From an uncultured Prevotellaceae bacterium (GTDB taxonomy: Bacteria > Bacteroidota > Bacteroidia > Bacteroidales > Bacteroidaceae): a DNA stretch of 15,399 nt. The translations under genes were made by a program, and so were the position numbers. Of this stretch, positions 12,372-15,399 are shown piece after piece. The stretch's first letter is position 1, and every line of letters starts with the position of its first letter. The notes beneath the pieces are model-generated. The model was not told the DNA's origin. It saw only the letters and a program-made list of their open reading frames with translations, and ran no database searches. The DNA lies in contig CABSGW010000032.1 of NCBI GenBank assembly GCA_902477365.1, forward strand, positions 1 through 15,399, given 5' to 3'.

Positions 12372-14561
12372 TCAGTATGCCTTCTTTCTATACTTAGTGA
12401 ATACATTAACAGCTTGTTCCACGGGGTTACAATGTACTGGAGCAAGTGCCTCACTGAGTTCCTCATACAACCACGTCCGCGTAAACCCGAACAAGTAGGG
12501 TTCAGGCATAGCCGGATTGTCCCACTTCTGGTCCAGATAATTGAAATACAGCTTCCAACGTTTATAATAATAGCTTCCCAACAAACCGCCCAATTCACGA
12601 TGTGTATAATCATTCAGTGATCCTTCCACCTTATCCCACGAGGTAACAATCAATTTGTTATAATACACATACTGATGCTGCATGGCCAATGTCTCACCGG
12701 CTTTCCGAGCATCGTCCAACCACGTCGCAAAAGAGAACATAGGATGTGTACGCAACAACTGATCCTGATCTTGAATAAGCTGCAAAAAGCGTTGCGTCGC
12801 TTGGTTAAAGACAACACGGTTACGGCTGTTCCATGCCTGTTGAATATCAGCATAAGTAGCCCGTCCTAAGTCCGATAAATACTGACGCACCATATCCACC
12901 GCATCATATTGATAGTTCCTATTATGCTTCAGCATATCGGCATCACGCAAGAAGAGTTCGCATGCATCGCCAAACGGTTTCGGATCATAGAAAATTTTAC
13001 ACTGCGACCAGGCTGAAACCGTTTTCACCTGCAAAGATGGATTGGCACAAAAGACAGGTTCGGAAGGGCGACGCGATCCGGGATAAGTTCCATACGCTGT
13101 ATGGTAGAATCCCCTCCATGCTTCACGTAACGAAGATAAATTGACCGAATAACGTTGATAAACGTACCTATCTAACCAATCGTCCATAACCAAGGGCCGA
13201 TCCCTCCAAACTAATTCACTCCATAAAGCCGGAACTACAGGATTCGTCTCAATGCCTTCCGGCGTAAAACCTATACCTTTCATCGTTTTTCCGGCTACGG
13301 AATGATTCAGCCCCTCAGCAGGCTGAGAGGCAATCGCATCCAAACGCCCATGAAGTCCGATGTTACCTCCCCAGTTGGAGATATTCGACCAAGCCCAAGG
13401 TATGCCCTCATAGCCTCCCCTGTCTTTCCAGCGATGCCAGTATTCCCCACAGAGCTCAACCACCATCGCATGGCGGGCTGACAATCCTCTCAGTAAATCA
13501 GCAACCGGATTCTGCCCCCAACTCTGCAACACCCAGACTGCTTGTTCGTTGGCCAGAACCATTTCACGCTCAACAGCTTGGGCGCAAGCTGTAAGATTCA
13601 ACCCACCCGTCTTTCCTCCTTCGTGAAACAAATCGCCACCATAATAACGTGTATCACCAAACAGCTCTTTATAAGTACTATACCACAACTGAGCCAACCG
13701 AGGAAACTCCGGATCAAGCGGAGACAACACAGCCGGACGGTCAAATGTGTTCCATTTACCCTGTTCTATCAGCTTTACAGAAGGGTGATGTTTACCGAAA
13801 TCAGATGGAACCATGCCATAAAATCCCTGAAAAATGGGTTCCATACCCAAACTGCGCATACGGTTCACTATTTTATGCTGCAACGCCAACTGCCGCTGCA
13901 ACCACCCATCGCTCATCGGCCCTCCCAATGTCTCCATATTGCCCATCAGCAACCAAGGCATATACACAGGTCCTGTCAAGAACTTTTTCGCTTCCGCATC
14001 CGTGTATCCCAACTTAGTCAGAAAACGATACCACACATTTTCAACACCAACCATGGCCAAAGGATGTGTCACACCATGTAGCGCCATCCAGTCCAGCTCC
14101 TGCTCCCAACGTTCCCAATCCCAGAAAACAGTACTATAACCAAACGTGCAATAATTCATATACGTAACAAAGGGGAACGGACTTTGTGCATAAACTGTCC
14201 TTTCCGGACAAGGAAACACTTCCGGAAGCGACGGCTGAAAGTTCGTCCAACTCACTTCGGCATGCAGGTAGTCACGCATATACCGATGCAATCCCGATGT
14301 CAAACTGACTGGAGAATCACCCTCTATACAGATCTTCCCCTTCTTACCCGAAACCCGGTAAAACTTTTTTTTTCCAGGCACTATCTTAAAGGTAAAACAG
14401 CTACTTTTTCCGGGCATCACCCGTTCTGTAAGCCTCGTCACGACACTGATAGCCGAATCTGCCGGAACCGTATGCGCTTGTACCTTGTGACCACCATTCC
14501 ATCCACAAAGAAACAAGACCACCAAACATATCAAACCTCTTAATAGGATGTGTCTTTTCAT
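12372..14561 (-). CDS. GH89 alpha-N-acetylglucosaminidase (NAGLU family)
   Basis: GH89 enzymes release terminal alpha-linked GlcNAc, from heparan sulfate fragments in the human enzyme and from GlcNAc-alpha-1,4-Gal ends of gastric-type mucin in Clostridium. The start at 14561 gives 729 residues with a signal peptide (MKRHILLRGLICLVVLFLCG ... VQA). An ATG at 14651 is open, but it would lie upstream of the predicted -7 element and hide the signal. An NAGLU N-terminal domain (about 35-120) is followed by the TIM barrel (about 125-455; MNYCTFGYSTVFWDWERWE, FQGFYGMVP) and the helical C-terminal domain (about 460-729). By analogy with human E316/E446 the catalytic glutamates would be E314 in FHEGG and E435 in GFTPEGIETNP. 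No lipobox is seen, so it is probably periplasmic. No SusC/SusD, sulfatase or other glycosidase lies beside it. Confidence 0.93.
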   Translation of the reverse strand: MKRHILLRGLICLVVLFLCGWNGGHKVQAHTVPADSAISVVTRLTERVMPGKSSCFTFKIVPGKKKFYRVSGKKGKICIEGDSPVSLTSGLHRYMRDYLHAEVSWTNFQPSLPEVFPCPERTVYAQSPFPFVTYMNYCTFGYSTVFWDWERWEQELDWMALHGVTHPLAMVGVENVWYRFLTKLGYTDAEAKKFLTGPVYMPWLLMGNMETLGGPMSDGWLQRQLALQHKIVNRMRSLGMEPIFQGFYGMVPSDFGKHHPSVKLIEQGKWNTFDRPAVLSPLDPEFPRLAQLWYSTYKELFGDTRYYGGDLFHEGGKTGGLNLTACAQAVEREMVLANEQAVWVLQSWGQNPVADLLRGLSARHAMVVELCGEYWHRWKDRGGYEGIPWAWSNISNWGGNIGLHGRLDAIASQPAEGLNHSVAGKTMKGIGFTPEGIETNPVVPALWSELVWRDRPLVMDDWLDRYVYQRYSVNLSSLREAWRGFYHTAYGTYPGSRRPSEPVFCANPSLQVKTVSAWSQCKIFYDPKPFGDACELFLRDADMLKHNRNYQYDAVDMVRQYLSDLGRATYADIQQAWNSRNRVVFNQATQRFLQLIQDQDQLLRTHPMFSFATWLDDARKAGETLAMQHQYVYYNKLIVTSWDKVEGSLNDYTHRELGGLLGSYYYKRWKLYFNYLDQKWDNPAMPEPYLFGFTRTWLYEELSEALAPVHCNPVEQAVNVFTKYRKKAY

Positions 14562-14587
14562 CTTCCAATCAAATAAATTAAACCTTT

Positions 14588-14595
14588 CAAAAGTA
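14588..14595 (-). promoter_or_regulatory. Predicted -7 element of the NAGLU gene
   Basis: On the minus strand, TACTTTTG (14595-14588) matches TAnnTTTG exactly. The predicted start is near 14581, about 20 bases before the chosen ATG. The -33 element is poor. The position supports the 14561 start over 14651. Confidence 0.5.
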
Positions 14596-14690
14596 CAAAA
14601 AAACAGTGATACAGTCCGATTCTTTTCCATGAAAAACCTGGCTAAAACCATTCAAGCCCCAAAGAAGAAACAATTCTCCACAACCAACAT

Positions 14691-14733
14691 AAAAAACCGT
14701 GGCCTGGGTCTCTCACTATTCCCTGGCCACGGT
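14691..14733 (-). terminator. Rho-independent terminator of rsgA
   Basis: ACCGTGGCC (14696-14704) pairs perfectly with GGCCACGGT (14725-14733). After one T-T mismatch a further GGG/CCC pairing extends the stem. On the minus strand it ends in a run of six T (14696-14691). It begins 13 bases after the rsgA stop codon. Confidence 0.9.
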
Positions 14734-14746
14734 CTCAATTAGGCAC

Positions 14747-15399
14747 TCAAAAGTCGTCTTTCCGTTTCTTCACTTGGGCAACAAGTTTTGAGAAGGCTCG
14801 GTCTCTGTTCCGTTTCTCATGTACCGAAGCGGTGAAATGCCACGATTCACGTTGCATTTTCAAGTAGTTCTGGTACACGCCCCTATCCAGCACACCGTCG
14901 TCCACAGCTTTCAACACGGCACAATCCGGTTCGTTGGTATGCGTGCAATCTCCAAAGCGGCAGGCCGCAGCATAACCGGATACTGCCAATGTTTCGGAAA
15001 TAGCATCGGACTTGTCCGCTGTCAGTCCAAACTCCCGGATGCCCGGGGTGTCAATCAACACTCCCCCGCCTTCAACCAACACCATCTCCCGATGTGTTGA
15101 GGTATGTCGCCCTTTTCCTGTTGACAAACTGATGTCAGAGGTAACCAAAACCGACTTCCGGCAAAGCGCATTGATCAAAGAGCTCTTTCCTACCCCCGAC
15201 GAACCGACAAACACCACCGTTTCACCCGTCCCTACATACTGCCGTAGCGGAAGTAAAGTTTCAGGCCGATAAAGACTTGTTGTAAACACCGGTATGTGCC
15301 GAAGGCTGTGCTGAAGCTGGGTTTCCAACTTAAACCGATCAAAATCCAAATCGGATTTGTTCAGCACCAAAACGGGTTTAATCTGTTCTTCCTGCATCT
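14747..15399 (-). CDS. rsgA: Ribosome small-subunit-dependent GTPase RsgA (3' part, truncated by the right window edge)
   Basis: RsgA is the circularly permuted GTPase that checks late 30S assembly. The visible 217 codons show the permuted motif order. Counting from the Met at 15397, G4 NKSD is at 13-16, G1 GSSGVGKS at 65-72, the switch region GRHTST at 97-102 and G3 DTPG at 117-120. The C-terminal zinc site is C146, C151, H153 and C159 (CRFGDCTHTNEPDC). The frame is open to the window edge. The N-terminal OB-fold (about 100-130 residues by family length) lies outside, so the Met at 15397 is internal, not the start. The C-terminus is basic (KRNRDRAFSKLVAQVKKRK). Confidence 0.95.
   Translation of the reverse strand, partial: MQEEQIKPVLVLNKSDLDFDRFKLETQLQHSLRHIPVFTTSLYRPETLLPLRQYVGTGETVVFVGSSGVGKSSLINALCRKSVLVTSDISLSTGKGRHTSTHREMVLVEGGGVLIDTPGIREFGLTADKSDAISETLAVSGYAAACRFGDCTHTNEPDCAVLKAVDDGVLDRGVYQNYLKMQRESWHFTASVHEKRNRDRAFSKLVAQVKKRKDDF

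Noticed and set aside
13542..14081. A 179-codon open frame on the plus strand opposite the GH89 gene
   Set aside because: It lies entirely antisense to a confidently assigned gene, has His/Arg/Ser-rich low-quality composition, and shows no recognisable motif or promoter.
1..15399. Mobile elements, CRISPR arrays, tRNA or rRNA genes, phage or defence genes
   Set aside because: No spaced repeat array, transposase, integrase, CCA-ended cloverleaf or rRNA-like stretch was found on either strand; the genes are mostly conserved housekeeping or envelope genes.

Overview
The window looks like a core chromosomal segment of a Bacteroidales genome, most likely Bacteroides or a close relative. Three things point there. 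Several gene families are typical of that order: DUF5606, a DUF3276 PUR-like protein, the long ~300-residue NusB, the Bacteroidetes form of LptD and a BACON-like lipoprotein. Promoter-like sites upstream of several genes fit the Bacteroidetes pattern (TTG or TTTG about 20 bases before TAnnTTTG). Shine-Dalgarno sequences are mostly weak. The species cannot be read from the sequence.

Left part, minus strand (1-5085). From the divergent region at ~5100 leftwards runs a tight cluster nusB - yajC - ybbR-like - coaE, with gaps of 26 and 3 bases and then a 26-base overlap. Next come a DUF5606 gene with its own promoter and terminator, a small outer-membrane beta-barrel gene with a terminator at each end, and the 5' third of clpB, cut by the left edge. 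These are housekeeping functions: transcription antitermination, the Sec accessory subunit, a membrane-anchored YbbR protein, the last step of CoA synthesis, and protein disaggregation.

Middle part, plus strand (5230-11650). A PUR-like DUF3276 gene is divergent from nusB. A likely translation operon follows: rplY/ctc (L25) - pth - hslR/rqcP-like S4 protein - HD-domain protein. L25 binds 5S rRNA, Pth recycles peptidyl-tRNA and Hsp15/RqcP acts on obstructed 50S-peptidyl-tRNA complexes, so the HD protein may be a functional neighbour. A large LptD-like LPS assembly porin with its own promoter comes next, then a two-repeat BACON-like lipoprotein.

Right part, minus strand (11733-15399). A small secreted Spy/CpxP-like helical protein converges on the lipoprotein gene. 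The two stop codons are separated by 82 bases, of which 74 form one 32-bp hairpin. Further right are a stand-alone GH89 alpha-N-acetylglucosaminidase (NAGLU family) and the 3' two thirds of rsgA, cut by the right edge, with a strong terminator.

No CRISPR array, tRNA, rRNA, insertion sequence, phage gene or defence island is visible. I see no clear undescribed multi-gene system. The points most worth a second look are the very long shared hairpin at 11657-11730, the structured leader of the L25 operon, the promoter and start-codon arrangement of lptD, and the terminator directly in front of the beta-barrel gene.
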